The notes below the pieces were generated by a model. That model had not been told where the DNA came from. It saw only the letters and a list, made by a program, of their open reading frames with translations, and did no database searches. From JBCCYM01 sp039190005 (GTDB taxonomy: Bacteria; Pseudomonadota; Gammaproteobacteria; UBA12402), in contig JBCCYM010000026.1 of NCBI GenBank assembly GCA_039190005.1, positions 1-22,146 of the forward strand: 22,146 bases of DNA. Direction: 5' to 3'. The position numbers and the translations under genes were made by a program. Of this stretch, positions 1 to 7,645 are shown piece after piece. Numbering within the stretch: position 1 is the stretch's first letter; each line of letters starts with the position of its first letter.

Positions 1-241
1 CTGAAATAATTTGTCCATCAGAATTAAGTTCAAGTTCTCTATAATAACTTCCTCCTTGAGCATAGTATGTGGAATCAGAACTAAATATTACTTTTAAGTC
101 GTTTGACTTACTTGAGAAATTAACCCTTCCTTCAGTATGGGTATTTGCATCTACATTATCTGCACTATAATCTTTATTCCAAATTAGATTACCTGAATTA
201 TTAAATTTAAAGCCAAAAATACAAAAAAGATACTCGAACAT
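1..241 (-). CDS. Partial unrecognised protein, possibly propeller-like, running off the left edge
   Basis: On the minus strand a reading frame runs from an ATG at 241 to the window edge without a stop (about 80 codons). The translation is rich in N, S, G, D and Y, with a stretch like FNNSGNLIWNKDYSA near residues 13-27. That resembles the 'GN-x-x-W' strands of secreted beta-propeller or repeat proteins; this is a weak pattern match, not a family assignment. An in-frame TGA lies only five codons upstream (254-256) and there is no Shine-Dalgarno sequence, so the ATG may not be the true start. The gene may be a 5'-truncated remnant. An 80-codon open frame in such AT-rich DNA is unlikely by chance. 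The C-terminal part is outside the window. Confidence 0.4.
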   Translation of the reverse strand, partial: MFEYLFCIFGFKFNNSGNLIWNKDYSADNVDANTHTEGRVNFSSKSNDLKVIFSSDSTYYAQGGSYYRELELNSDGQIIS

Positions 242-272
242 AGCTAAAAATTTTCAACAAACTATAAAATAC

Positions 273-644
273 ATGGTTATTGATACATATGCTGACGTTT
301 TATTTCTATGTGCCATGAATTTATTTGTCAGTAAAGCAAAAACCTGTTTTAATAGTAAAGTACCCAATTTAAATAATTTAATTACAGAATGGGAAAAAAA
401 TATTTTCGGCCACAATGCACGCGACAATAATAGTAACCCCCGAAAAAATAAATCCCAAATTTTTAATGAAATCGCGGAAAAGTTTTCCACAACAAAGCCA
501 TATCAAAACCTTAAACAATTAAATATTTGCTTAAATACAATGTGTCTGAGTAATTTAGAGCTTTCTAAAAAGAAAAAACACAAACTAACCGACATCAAAT
601 TTAATTATAAAAAATTTTTCTCAGTACCAAGTTTTATGTGGTAA
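273..644 (+). CDS. Doubtful small hypothetical protein in AT-rich DNA
   Basis: This is an open frame of 123 codons, rich in Lys and Asn, with no domain I recognise, no signal peptide and no convincing membrane segment. A lysine run (KKKKHK) lies near residue 100. No Shine-Dalgarno sequence precedes the ATG, and no clear promoter is seen. The only argument for it is that 123 codons without a stop is long for DNA this AT-rich. A 78-codon frame on the opposite strand (254-490) overlaps it and looks no better. It may be a decayed gene, a lineage-specific gene, or noise. Confidence 0.25.
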   Translation: MVIDTYADVLFLCAMNLFVSKAKTCFNSKVPNLNNLITEWEKNIFGHNARDNNSNPRKNKSQIFNEIAEKFSTTKPYQNLKQLNICLNTMCLSNLELSKKKKHKLTDIKFNYKKFFSVPSFMW

Positions 645-685
645 ACTTCTTTTAGGCAACTGAATGATTACAGCTACTACAGCTC

Positions 686-1141
686 TCACCAAGCCCCCTG
701 ATTCGGCATCGACAACCAAGGTTCTTCCGGCGGCAAGGCATCGCCTTGTTGCAGCAGTTCTATGGAAATATTATCCGGGCAGCGAATAAAAGCCATACGA
801 CCATCGCGTGGTGGACGCAATATTGCCACACCTTGATCAAGCAGGCGTTGACAGAACTGATAAATATGCTCAACACGGTAAGCAAGATGACCAAAATTAC
901 GTCCCTGAGAATAACTCACAACGGGTTGGTCTTCTGTCGGCCAATTGTAGGTCAATTCCAATAGAGGTGTTTTATTTTCTTCCGCTGTGGATAGATCACC
1001 TGGCGCCGATAAAAATACCAATGTGTAGCGATGCTCAGCATTCTCCTGTCGTTTGGCTTCTATAATTCCCAAATTATTGCAGTAAAAATCCAGCGATTTT
1101 TCTAAATCGGCTACTCGGATCATGCTGTGTAAATAGCGCAT
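686..1141 (-). CDS. Glyoxalase I-like VOC-family metalloenzyme
   Basis: 151 residues of the vicinal oxygen chelate fold (two beta-alpha-beta-beta-beta modules). The N-terminus MRYLHSMIRVADLEKSLDFY is nearly that of glyoxalase I. The four metal ligands of GloA have counterparts at His5, Glu62 (in LELTYNW), His85 (in GHLAYRV) and Glu128 (in ISIELL). The likely reaction is isomerisation of the hemithioacetal of methylglyoxal and glutathione to S-lactoylglutathione in the cytosol. The protein is slightly longer than E. coli GloA (135 residues) and ends in a PEEPWLSMPNQGAW tail, which I recall from a sister group of VOC proteins, so the exact substrate is less sure than the fold. It is read away from gatC. 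Only about 24 bp separate its start from the MITE-like element at 1166-1317, so its promoter must lie in or beyond that element. Confidence 0.85.
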   Translation of the reverse strand: MRYLHSMIRVADLEKSLDFYCNNLGIIEAKRQENAEHRYTLVFLSAPGDLSTAEENKTPLLELTYNWPTEDQPVVSYSQGRNFGHLAYRVEHIYQFCQRLLDQGVAILRPPRDGRMAFIRCPDNISIELLQQGDALPPEEPWLSMPNQGAW

Positions 1142-1160
1142 AACTTATTATCTCATGTAA

Positions 1161-1165
1161 AAATT
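1161..1165. repeat. Target-site duplication, left side of MITE copy 1
   Basis: AAATT here is repeated directly at 1318-1322, immediately outside the other end of the element. AT-rich 5-mers recur by chance in this DNA. The argument gains weight because copy 2 is flanked by a different 5-bp duplication at exactly the same boundary positions. Confidence 0.55.
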
Positions 1166-1317
1166 CAGGCGTTTCGCACTTACGTACTCACGCCTTCCTG
1201 AATTGATCGCGGGCGCGAAAGTAAATTCGCGCTACCGCGACTTAGGGGGAGAATCCCGATTCTCCCTCTAAGAACCCCCATCGGGCAAAGTGTTTCACAT
1301 AAAACGCGAAACGCCTA
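1166..1317 (+). mobile_element. MITE-like non-coding element, copy 1 (~152 bp)
   Basis: The element begins CAGGCGTTTCGC and ends GCGAAACGCCTA, giving an 11-bp perfect terminal inverted repeat (AGGCGTTTCGC) one base in from each end. It is flanked by AAATT on both sides. It encodes nothing of note. Inside are two stem-loops: 1208-1239 (GCGCGAA/TTCGCGC extended by CGCGG/CCGCG) and about 1241-1271 (a long GGGGGAGAATC arm pairing with GATTCTCCCTC). A second copy, about 91% identical in the same orientation, lies at 21140-21290. Size, inverted ends, absence of an ORF and flanking duplications are those of a miniature inverted-repeat transposable element mobilised in trans. No transposase with matching ends is in the window, so the parent family is unknown. 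It sits in the divergent spacer between the VOC gene and gatC. Confidence 0.82.
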
Positions 1318-1322
1318 AAATT
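1318..1322. repeat. Target-site duplication, right side of MITE copy 1
   Basis: AAATT, the direct partner of 1161-1165. Together they place the element boundaries at 1166 and 1317. Confidence 0.55.
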
Positions 1323-1365
1323 ATTTTGATACATCAATAATAATATATTTTTTTAACGGAATAAA

Positions 1366-1394
1366 TTGTTAATTCGGTTAAAAATTCTTATAAT
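1366..1394 (+). promoter_or_regulatory. Predicted sigma-70 promoter for gatCAB
   Basis: A TTGTTA -35 box (1366-1371) and a perfect TATAAT -10 box (1389-1394) are separated by 17 bp. Transcription would begin near 1401, about 27 nt before the gatC start. The promoter begins 44 bp after the right end of the adjacent MITE-like element, so it appears intact. Confidence 0.7.
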
Positions 1395-1427
1395 TTTCAT
1401 TCATCCAGTATAATTTATGAGGTATAT

Positions 1428-1709
1428 GTGAACTCACAACAAACAAAACAAGTCGCGCATTTAGCACGACTGCATATTGATGATGATGCTATTCCTAAAT
1501 TTGCCCAAGAATTAGCAAAAGTCATTACATTTGTCGAACAAATTCAACAGGCGGATACCGATGGCATAGAACCAATGTCTGATCCTTATGATCGTCATCA
1601 GCGTCTCCGTGAAGATAAAGTCAGCGAACATCCAGATCGCCAACAATTCAGTCAAATCGCCCCAGCTACTGAAGCCGGGCTTTATTTGGTGCCAAAAGTC
1701 ATTGAATAA
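1428..1709 (+). CDS. gatC: Asp/Glu-tRNA amidotransferase subunit C
   Basis: 93 residues, the normal length for GatC. It opens with the typical VAHLARLHIDDD helix and carries EQIQQADTDGIEPMSDP, the conserved extended segment that wraps around GatA. GatC stabilises the GatA-GatB complex of the cytosolic amidotransferase that converts misacylated Glu-tRNA(Gln), and Asp-tRNA(Asn) in some bacteria, to the correct aminoacyl-tRNA. The start codon is GTG at 1428: an ATG two bases upstream is followed at once by a stop, and GAGG at 1419-1422 gives a well-placed Shine-Dalgarno sequence. It is the first gene of gatC-gatA-gatB, with gatA 35 bp downstream. Confidence 0.95.
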   Translation: MNSQQTKQVAHLARLHIDDDAIPKFAQELAKVITFVEQIQQADTDGIEPMSDPYDRHQRLREDKVSEHPDRQQFSQIAPATEAGLYLVPKVIE

Positions 1710-1744
1710 TTGACCCTAATCCATCCTAATCACATGAGAACGAT

Positions 1745-3196
1745 ATGCATAATAAAACGATAAGCGAGCTTGCCACCAGCTTAGAACAAGGTGACATATC
1801 CAGCGTTGAGCTGACCAAACATTTTTTACAACGCATTAAAACGCACAATCCTGATTTAAACGCGTTTATCACCATTACCGAAGAACAGGCAATGCGTAGC
1901 GCTGAAGTGGCGGATCAACGTCGTGCTGCCGGTCAGGCAACAAAACTCACTGGCATTCCGATGGCGCATAAAGACTGCTTTTGTACCGAAGGTGTTAAAA
2001 GTTCAGCGGCTTCAAAAATTCTCACACCTTACGTCTCAACCTACGACGCCACCATGGTGGCGCAACTGAAAGCGGCGGGTATGGTCATGCTCGGTAAAAC
2101 CAATATGGATGAGTGCGCCATGGGCTCGTCCAACGAAAACAGTTTTTATGGGCCCTGTCACAACCCTTGGGACGTGGCGCGCGTTCCCGGCGGTTCATCC
2201 GGCGGTTCAGCGGTGGCAGTGGCTGCCGGTCTAATTCCTGGCGCCACCGGCAGTGATACTGGCGGTTCCATTCGACAACCCGCGGCGTTTTGCGGGATTA
2301 CTGGGATTAAACCAAGCTATGGTCGTGTTTCTCGCTATGGCCTCATTGCTTTCGCTTCCAGTCTCGATCAAGCCGGACCGATGGCACGTAGCGCCGAAGA
2401 TGTCGCCTTGATGTTACAAGCCATGAGTGGTTTTGACCCCAAAGATTCTACTTCTGTCAATGAAGATGTGCCTGACTACGCGCGACGCCTCGATAATTCA
2501 ATTAAAGGCTTAAAAATTGGCTTGCCGGAACAGTACTTCAAAGGTTTAGACAGTCGTATTGCCGATAAAATTATGGACGCGGCGAAAACATTAGAAAAAG
2601 CGGGCGCCAGTTTGCATGAGGTGAAATTACCCAATATGTCTTTATCGGTGCCAGCTTATTATGTGATCGCGCCAGCAGAGGCGTCATCAAATCTAGCGCG
2701 TTATGATGGCGTGCGTTACGGTTATCGTTGCGATAATCCGAAAAATCTTGAAGATTTATACAAGCGTTCGCGTGGTGAAGGGTTTGGCGCCGAAGTCAAA
2801 CGTCGGATTATGGTTGGCACCTATGTGCTTTCAGCCGGTTATTACGACGCTTATTATCGTAAAGCGCAAAAAGTTCGGCGACTTATCAGCAATGATTTTA
2901 ACACCGTGTTTAAAGACGTGGATGTCCTCTTAGGTTCAACCACACCGTCCACCGCTTTCAAAATTGGTGAAAAAATTGATGACGACATTGAGATGTACTT
3001 ATCTGATCTTTACACCACCGCCGTGAATTTGGCTGGACTACCGGCCATGTCGGCGCCTGCTGGTTTTATTGATGACTTACCGATTGGTTTACACTTAGTC
3101 GGTAAACCTTTAGAGGAAGCGACACTGCTTAATGTCGCGCACTGCTATCAACAGCACACGGACTGGCATCAACAACGACCAACAACATTTGAATAA
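1745..3196 (+). CDS. gatA: Asp/Glu-tRNA amidotransferase subunit A
   Basis: 483 residues, full length for GatA. It belongs to the amidase-signature family, with the Ser-cisSer-Lys catalytic triad visible as Lys76 (MAHKDCF), Ser151 (PGGSSGGSA) and Ser175 (TGGSIRQP). The Lys-Ser and Ser-Ser spacings (75 and 24) match the Staphylococcus aureus enzyme as I recall it. GatA hydrolyses glutamine and releases the ammonia that is channelled to GatB. A weak Shine-Dalgarno sequence (GAGAA) precedes the ATG. It lies between gatC and gatB and is probably cotranscribed. Nothing in it is truncated or unusual. Confidence 0.97.
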   Translation: MHNKTISELATSLEQGDISSVELTKHFLQRIKTHNPDLNAFITITEEQAMRSAEVADQRRAAGQATKLTGIPMAHKDCFCTEGVKSSAASKILTPYVSTYDATMVAQLKAAGMVMLGKTNMDECAMGSSNENSFYGPCHNPWDVARVPGGSSGGSAVAVAAGLIPGATGSDTGGSIRQPAAFCGITGIKPSYGRVSRYGLIAFASSLDQAGPMARSAEDVALMLQAMSGFDPKDSTSVNEDVPDYARRLDNSIKGLKIGLPEQYFKGLDSRIADKIMDAAKTLEKAGASLHEVKLPNMSLSVPAYYVIAPAEASSNLARYDGVRYGYRCDNPKNLEDLYKRSRGEGFGAEVKRRIMVGTYVLSAGYYDAYYRKAQKVRRLISNDFNTVFKDVDVLLGSTTPSTAFKIGEKIDDDIEMYLSDLYTTAVNLAGLPAMSAPAGFIDDLPIGLHLVGKPLEEATLLNVAHCYQQHTDWHQQRPTTFE

Positions 3197-3224
3197 ACAA
3201 TTTTAATACATTGGAGTAGCGATT

Positions 3225-4658
3225 ATGCAATGGGAAACCGTCATTGGGCTTGAAGTCCACGCCCAGTTAAATACCAAGAGTAAAATATTTTCCGGCGCCG
3301 CCACCGCTTATGGCGCCGAACCGAATAGGCAAGCCTGCGCGATTGATCTGGGTTTGCCAGGCATCTTGCCGGTATTAAATAAAGAAGCCGTTGAAATGGC
3401 ATTGACATTTGGCGCCGCTGTTGACGCCGATATTGGCGATTATTCTGTTTTCGCCCGTAAGAATTATTTTTATCCTGATTTACCTAAAGGTTATCAAATC
3501 AGCCAGTATGCTCGGCCCATCGTTGGCCAAGGTCATCTTGATATTACCCTGGAAGATAATACCAACAAACGCATCGGCATTACCCGCGCGCATTTGGAAG
3601 AGGACAGCGGTAAATCACTGCACGATGATTTTGGTAACAGCACGGGTATCGATTTGAATCGTGCCGGCGTGCCTTTATTGGAAATTGTCTCTGAACCGGA
3701 TATTCGCGACGCCAAAGAAGCCGTGACTTATTTAAAAACCTTACGCGCCTTAGTCCGTTATTTAGGCATTTGTGATGGCAATATGCAAGAAGGTTCATTC
3801 CGTTGTGACGCCAACGTCTCGGTTCGTCCTGTAGGACAAAAAGAATTCGGTACCCGCACGGAAATAAAAAATGTCAATTCTTTCCGTTCGGTGGAGCGGG
3901 CGATTAATTATGAAGTGGAAAGACAAATTGATCTGCTCGAAAGTGGTCAATCGATTGTACAGGAAACACGGCTTTATGATGCCGATAAAAATCAAACCCG
4001 TGGGATGCGTCTTAAAGAAGAAGCCAACGATTACCGCTACTTTCCCGATCCGGATCTGTTGCCGGTAAAAATATGCGCCGATGACATCACACGCATTCGC
4101 GCGTCATTACCGGAACTGCCGCATGACAAATTTAATCGTTTTCAAGAAGCTTACAAACTCAGCGCTTATGACGCCAGTGTCCTGACCGCCGATGTCCATT
4201 TAGCCGATTATTTTGAACAAACCGTTAAAGAAAGCCAAAGCGAAGCGAAACTGGTGTGTAACTGGGTCAGCAGTGAATTATTGGGCTTGCTCAATAAAGA
4301 AAATCTGGATATTACCCAAAGTCCGATTAAAGCCAATGATTTTGCGGGCTTATTACGACGCATTAATGATAATACTATCTCCGGTAAAATCGCCAAAGAT
4401 GTGTTTGCCGCCATGTGGCGCGGCGAAGGTGACGCCGATACGATCATTGACAAAAACGGCTTGCGACAAATTACCGATAGTGACGCGATTGGCACCATTA
4501 TTGACGAGATTATTGCCGCCAATCCGACCCAGCTTGAACAGTATCGTGCCGGCAAAGAAAAATTATTCGGTTATTTTGTCGGCCAAACGATGAAAGCAAC
4601 CAAAGGCAAAGCCAATCCGCAACAGGTAAATGAACTATTGAAGAAAAAATTGAGTTAG
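3225..4658 (+). CDS. gatB: Asp/Glu-tRNA amidotransferase subunit B
   Basis: 477 residues, full length. The N-terminus WETVIGLEVHAQL and the later FYPDLPKGYQISQY and DFNRAGVPL-type segment (here DLNRAGVPLLEIV) are the GatB kinase-like domain, which phosphorylates the misacylated tRNA carboxylate and amidates it with ammonia from GatA. The C-terminal ~150 residues form the helical YqeY-like tail that binds tRNA, ending in MKATKGKANPQQVNELLKKKL. GGAG at 3213-3216 is a good ribosome binding site, 28 bp after gatA. The complete gatCAB set implies that at least one of Gln-tRNA or Asn-tRNA is made by transamidation in this organism, or that this route backs up a direct synthetase. Confidence 0.97.
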   Translation: MQWETVIGLEVHAQLNTKSKIFSGAATAYGAEPNRQACAIDLGLPGILPVLNKEAVEMALTFGAAVDADIGDYSVFARKNYFYPDLPKGYQISQYARPIVGQGHLDITLEDNTNKRIGITRAHLEEDSGKSLHDDFGNSTGIDLNRAGVPLLEIVSEPDIRDAKEAVTYLKTLRALVRYLGICDGNMQEGSFRCDANVSVRPVGQKEFGTRTEIKNVNSFRSVERAINYEVERQIDLLESGQSIVQETRLYDADKNQTRGMRLKEEANDYRYFPDPDLLPVKICADDITRIRASLPELPHDKFNRFQEAYKLSAYDASVLTADVHLADYFEQTVKESQSEAKLVCNWVSSELLGLLNKENLDITQSPIKANDFAGLLRRINDNTISGKIAKDVFAAMWRGEGDADTIIDKNGLRQITDSDAIGTIIDEIIAANPTQLEQYRAGKEKLFGYFVGQTMKATKGKANPQQVNELLKKKLS

Positions 4659-4674
4659 TTCATAATATGAGTTT

Positions 4675-4775
4675 CGCTCTTTTACTGTCATTCCCGCGAA
4701 GGCGGGAATCCAGGAAACAGCCCTGATAAATGCAGTAATTCTGGATTCCCGCCTTCGCGGGAATGACGGAGAGCG
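4675..4775. repeat. Large inverted repeat built of two dRS3-like palindromes
   Basis: The 27-base arms at 4687-4713 and 4741-4767 are perfect reverse complements around a 27-nt loop. A short outer extension (CGCTCT 4675-4680 with AGAGCG 4770-4775) pairs after a small bulge. Each arm contains the 20-bp palindrome ATTCCCGCGAAGGCGGGAAT or its complement, which fits the ATTCCC-N8-GGGAAT pattern known from neisserial dRS3 repeats and seen in many proteobacterial intergenic spacers. It fills the spacer after gatB. As RNA it would be a very stable hairpin and may protect the gatB 3' end or end transcription, but no U-run follows. The minus-strand reading frame through it is repeat-encoded and not a gene. 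Confidence 0.9.
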
Positions 4776-4838
4776 AGCAGGCGAGAATGATTGGCAAATG
4801 AAATTATTTTTACCTATTCGATTATATATAATTAAACC

Positions 4839-6170
4839 ATGAAAAAAGTATATATTGCCACACACGGCTGCCAAATGAATGAATACGATTCCGCGCGTAT
4901 GGCGGATATTTTATTGGAAATGGGGGTTGATAAAACCGATCAACCGGAACAGGCCGATATTTTATTATTAAATACCTGTTCAATTCGCGAGAAAGCGCAG
5001 GAAAAAGTATTCTCTGAAGTCGGTCGCTGGCGTAAACTGAAAAACAAAAAAAAGGGTATGATTATCGGTGTCGGTGGTTGTGTTGCCAGTCAGGAAGGCT
5101 GGGATATTATTCGTCGCGCGCCCTATGTTGATATTGTCTTCGGTCCGCAGACCTTGCACCGTCTGCCCGAACTGATCGCGTCAGTGGAAAAAAATCGACA
5201 ACCCGCGGTTGATGTGTCATTCCCGGAAATCGAGAAGTTCGATCGATTACCGACACCAAAAGCCGAAGGGGTCAGCGCCTATGTGTCCATTATGGAAGGT
5301 TGCAGTAAATATTGCAGCTTTTGTATTGTGCCCTACACACGCGGTGAAGAAATCAGCCGTGACTTTGATAGTGTCATTGCCGAATGTGTCGCCTTGGCGG
5401 AACAGGGCGTGCGTGAAATTACCTTGCTGGGACAAAATGTGAATGATTACCGCGGTTTAATGGACAACGGTGATCTGGCTGATTTGGCATTGCTGATTCA
5501 CTATATTGCTGTGATTGATGGCATTGACCGCATTCGTTTCACCACCTCGCATCCGGCAGCTTTCTCACAAAACCTTATTGACGCTTACGCGGAAACACCC
5601 GCGCTTGCCAATCATCTTCATCTGCCGGTGCAAAGTGGCTCAGACCGTGTACTCGCGGCAATGAAACGCAATTACACCACCTTGGAATTCAAATCAAAAA
5701 TTCGCAAATTGCGCCAGGCGCGCCCGGATATATCAATTTCTTCCGATTTTATTGTCGGTTTTCCTGGTGAGACTGATGCCGATTTTGATAAAACGTTGCA
5801 ACTGGTGGAAGAGATTGGTTTTGATCAATCATACAGTTTTATTTATAGCCCAAGACCTGGCACACCAGCGGCACGTCTCCCCGATGATACGCCAATGGCC
5901 GTGAAAAAAGAACGCTTACAACGACTTCAGCATCTTTTAAATAACAACGCGCAACGCATCAGTCGCGATATGCTTGGTAGCCGGCAACAAGTTTTAGTGA
6001 CTGGCCACGCGAAAAAACAGCCAGCTCAGCTTAGTGGTCGTACTGAAAATAATCGTGTGGTTAATTTTGATGGCGATCAACAGCTTATCGGCCAGTTTGT
6101 TGAAGTGGAAATTACCGAAGCCTTGCCTAACTCCTTACGCGGCACCGTCCTGAACCCTTCTCCCGCATGA
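4839..6170 (+). CDS. miaB: tRNA-2-methylthio-N6-dimethylallyladenosine synthase
   Basis: 443 residues, full length. It is a radical-SAM methylthiotransferase that converts i6A37 to ms2i6A37 in tRNAs reading UNN codons. The N-terminal UPF0004 domain carries the auxiliary [4Fe-4S] cysteines at 11 (THGCQMN), 47 and 81. The radical-SAM motif is C155-x3-C159-x2-C162 in GCSKYCSFCIVPYTRG. The last ~65 residues are the tRNA-binding TRAM domain. The ATG at 4839 has no clear Shine-Dalgarno sequence. A TATAAT-like box at 4827-4832 lies so close that a leaderless transcript is conceivable. The gene overlaps ybeZ by 4 bp (ATGA) and heads the miaB-ybeZ-ybeY-ybeX block. Confidence 0.97.
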   Translation: MKKVYIATHGCQMNEYDSARMADILLEMGVDKTDQPEQADILLLNTCSIREKAQEKVFSEVGRWRKLKNKKKGMIIGVGGCVASQEGWDIIRRAPYVDIVFGPQTLHRLPELIASVEKNRQPAVDVSFPEIEKFDRLPTPKAEGVSAYVSIMEGCSKYCSFCIVPYTRGEEISRDFDSVIAECVALAEQGVREITLLGQNVNDYRGLMDNGDLADLALLIHYIAVIDGIDRIRFTTSHPAAFSQNLIDAYAETPALANHLHLPVQSGSDRVLAAMKRNYTTLEFKSKIRKLRQARPDISISSDFIVGFPGETDADFDKTLQLVEEIGFDQSYSFIYSPRPGTPAARLPDDTPMAVKKERLQRLQHLLNNNAQRISRDMLGSRQQVLVTGHAKKQPAQLSGRTENNRVVNFDGDQQLIGQFVEVEITEALPNSLRGTVLNPSPA

Positions 6171-7141
6171 CGGAAAATATTACCCGACATTTGAGCTTAA
6201 AACCGGAAAATAACGACAGGCTGTTATTTTTGTGTGGCCCTTACAACACCAATCTTAAATTCATTGCCGATCATCTGCATGTCGAACTTAAAAACCGTGG
6301 TCATCAATTTACCGTTACCGGCGAGCAAAGCGCGGTTGATACAACCATAAGCATTATTCAACAACTGTATGAAGAAACGCAAACAGAAAAAGCGTTAAGC
6401 AAACAGCAGTTACATCTGGCCGTGCGTCAACACACCATGCCTGACCAGCACAAACACACTGCCAAGGCGCATCATCTTGAGCACCATATTAAAGCGCGGA
6501 GCAAACACCAACAACAGTATATTGACAATATCCACCACAACAGCATTAACATCGGCATTGGTCCGGCAGGCACAGGCAAGACTTTTCTAGCCGTGGCCTG
6601 CGCCGTTGACGCCTTAAAAAAAGATCGCATAAGACGCATTGTCCTGGTGCGCCCCGCGGTTGAAGCCGGTGAAAAATTAGGTTTCTTACCCGGTGATATG
6701 GCGCAAAAAGTCGATCCCTATTTGCGGCCACTTTATGATGCCTTATATGAATTGCTGGGTATGGATTACGTTAATCGCTTATTATCGAAAAACATTATTG
6801 AAATAGCGCCTTTAGCTTATATGCGCGGTCGCACCTTAAATGACGCGTTTATTATTCTTGATGAAAGTCAGAACACCACCCCGGAGCAAATGAAAATGTT
6901 TTTAACACGCATCGGCTTTGGTTCCACCGTTGTCGTCAACGGTGATATTACCCAGATTGATCTTCCTCCGCGTATTCGTTCCGGTCTGCTCGATGCCATC
7001 GATATTTTAAAAGGTGTTAAAGGCATCAGTTTTACCTTTTTTGACGCCAACGATGTGGTACGTCATCCCATTGTTCAAAGTGTGATCAACGCCTATGATA
7101 AACACAAGTCAGAAAATCGAGCGGATAAAACACATGGCTAA
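6167..7141 (+). CDS. ybeZ: PhoH-like NTPase YbeZ
   Basis: 324 residues. A ~110-residue N-terminal KH-like region is followed by a PhoH P-loop domain with Walker A GPAGTGKT (residues 132-139) and Walker B IILDES (about 229-234), then NTTPEQMKMFLTRIGFGS and VVNGDITQIDLP, typical of the family. YbeZ acts in the cytosol with the endoribonuclease YbeY in rRNA maturation and quality control. That partnership is known from E. coli and related bacteria. The start overlaps miaB by 4 bp and the end overlaps ybeY by 8 bp, suggesting translational coupling. Confidence 0.95.
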   Translation: MTENITRHLSLKPENNDRLLFLCGPYNTNLKFIADHLHVELKNRGHQFTVTGEQSAVDTTISIIQQLYEETQTEKALSKQQLHLAVRQHTMPDQHKHTAKAHHLEHHIKARSKHQQQYIDNIHHNSINIGIGPAGTGKTFLAVACAVDALKKDRIRRIVLVRPAVEAGEKLGFLPGDMAQKVDPYLRPLYDALYELLGMDYVNRLLSKNIIEIAPLAYMRGRTLNDAFIILDESQNTTPEQMKMFLTRIGFGSTVVVNGDITQIDLPPRIRSGLLDAIDILKGVKGISFTFFDANDVVRHPIVQSVINAYDKHKSENRADKTHG

Positions 7142-7607
7142 TACCGAACTGCGGCTTGAACTACAACATGCTTGTCAGGCGATTGATTTACCAAGTAAAC
7201 AAACGATCCGTCGTTGGATAGAAACAAGCTTACAAATACTAGGACAATTACCTGATCAACAAGCGATCAAAGCCGCTAACATTTGTATTCGCGTTGTTGA
7301 TGAAGTGGAAAGCGCGCGTTTAAATCATACCTATCGACAAAAATCAGCGCCGACAAATATTCTGTCATTCGCGTATAACCGTGATCCACTTGAAGGCGAT
7401 TTAGTGATTTGCGCGTCAGTTTTACAGGAAGAAGCCAACGCCATGGGCATTGATCACGATAGCCATTGGGCGCATATTATTATTCATGGTGTCTTGCATT
7501 TATTAGCTTACGATCATGAAATTGATGAAGACGCGGAAAAAATGGAAGCGTTAGAAACAACGATTATGGCAAAGCTGGGTTATAATAATCCTTATGAGCT
7601 TATGTAA
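7134..7607 (+). CDS. ybeY: Endoribonuclease / 16S rRNA maturation factor YbeY
   Basis: 157 residues from the ATG at 7134 (MANTELRLEL...). An upstream in-frame ATG at 7095 is possible, but it would add 13 residues and deepen the overlap with ybeZ, while GAGCGGA lies just upstream of 7134. The zinc site is HGVLHLLAYDH, with His118, His122 and His128. The family usually has Gly where this protein has Ala in LAYDH, a mild change. YbeY is a metal-dependent RNase needed for 3' maturation of 16S rRNA and ribosome quality control. It lies in the conserved miaB-ybeZ-ybeY-ybeX order. Confidence 0.95.
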   Translation: MANTELRLELQHACQAIDLPSKQTIRRWIETSLQILGQLPDQQAIKAANICIRVVDEVESARLNHTYRQKSAPTNILSFAYNRDPLEGDLVICASVLQEEANAMGIDHDSHWAHIIIHGVLHLLAYDHEIDEDAEKMEALETTIMAKLGYNNPYELM

Positions 7608-7645
7608 ACCAGGAAAAGTATCACTAACAATTCAGGTAACAACAA

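Noticed and set aside
4827..4832. TATAAT box giving a leaderless miaB transcript
   Set aside because: No convincing -35 box lies at the right distance and the surroundings are TA-rich, so it is mentioned only as a possibility in the miaB entry.
4635..4874. Minus-strand 79-codon ORF containing FPRRRES...WIPAFAGMT
   Set aside because: It is the translation of the inverted dRS3-like repeat; this peptide pattern is a well-known artefact of such repeats.
7095..7133. Upstream ATG as the ybeY start
   Set aside because: It would add 13 residues absent from the family N-terminus and lie deep inside ybeZ; 7134 has a better ribosome binding site.
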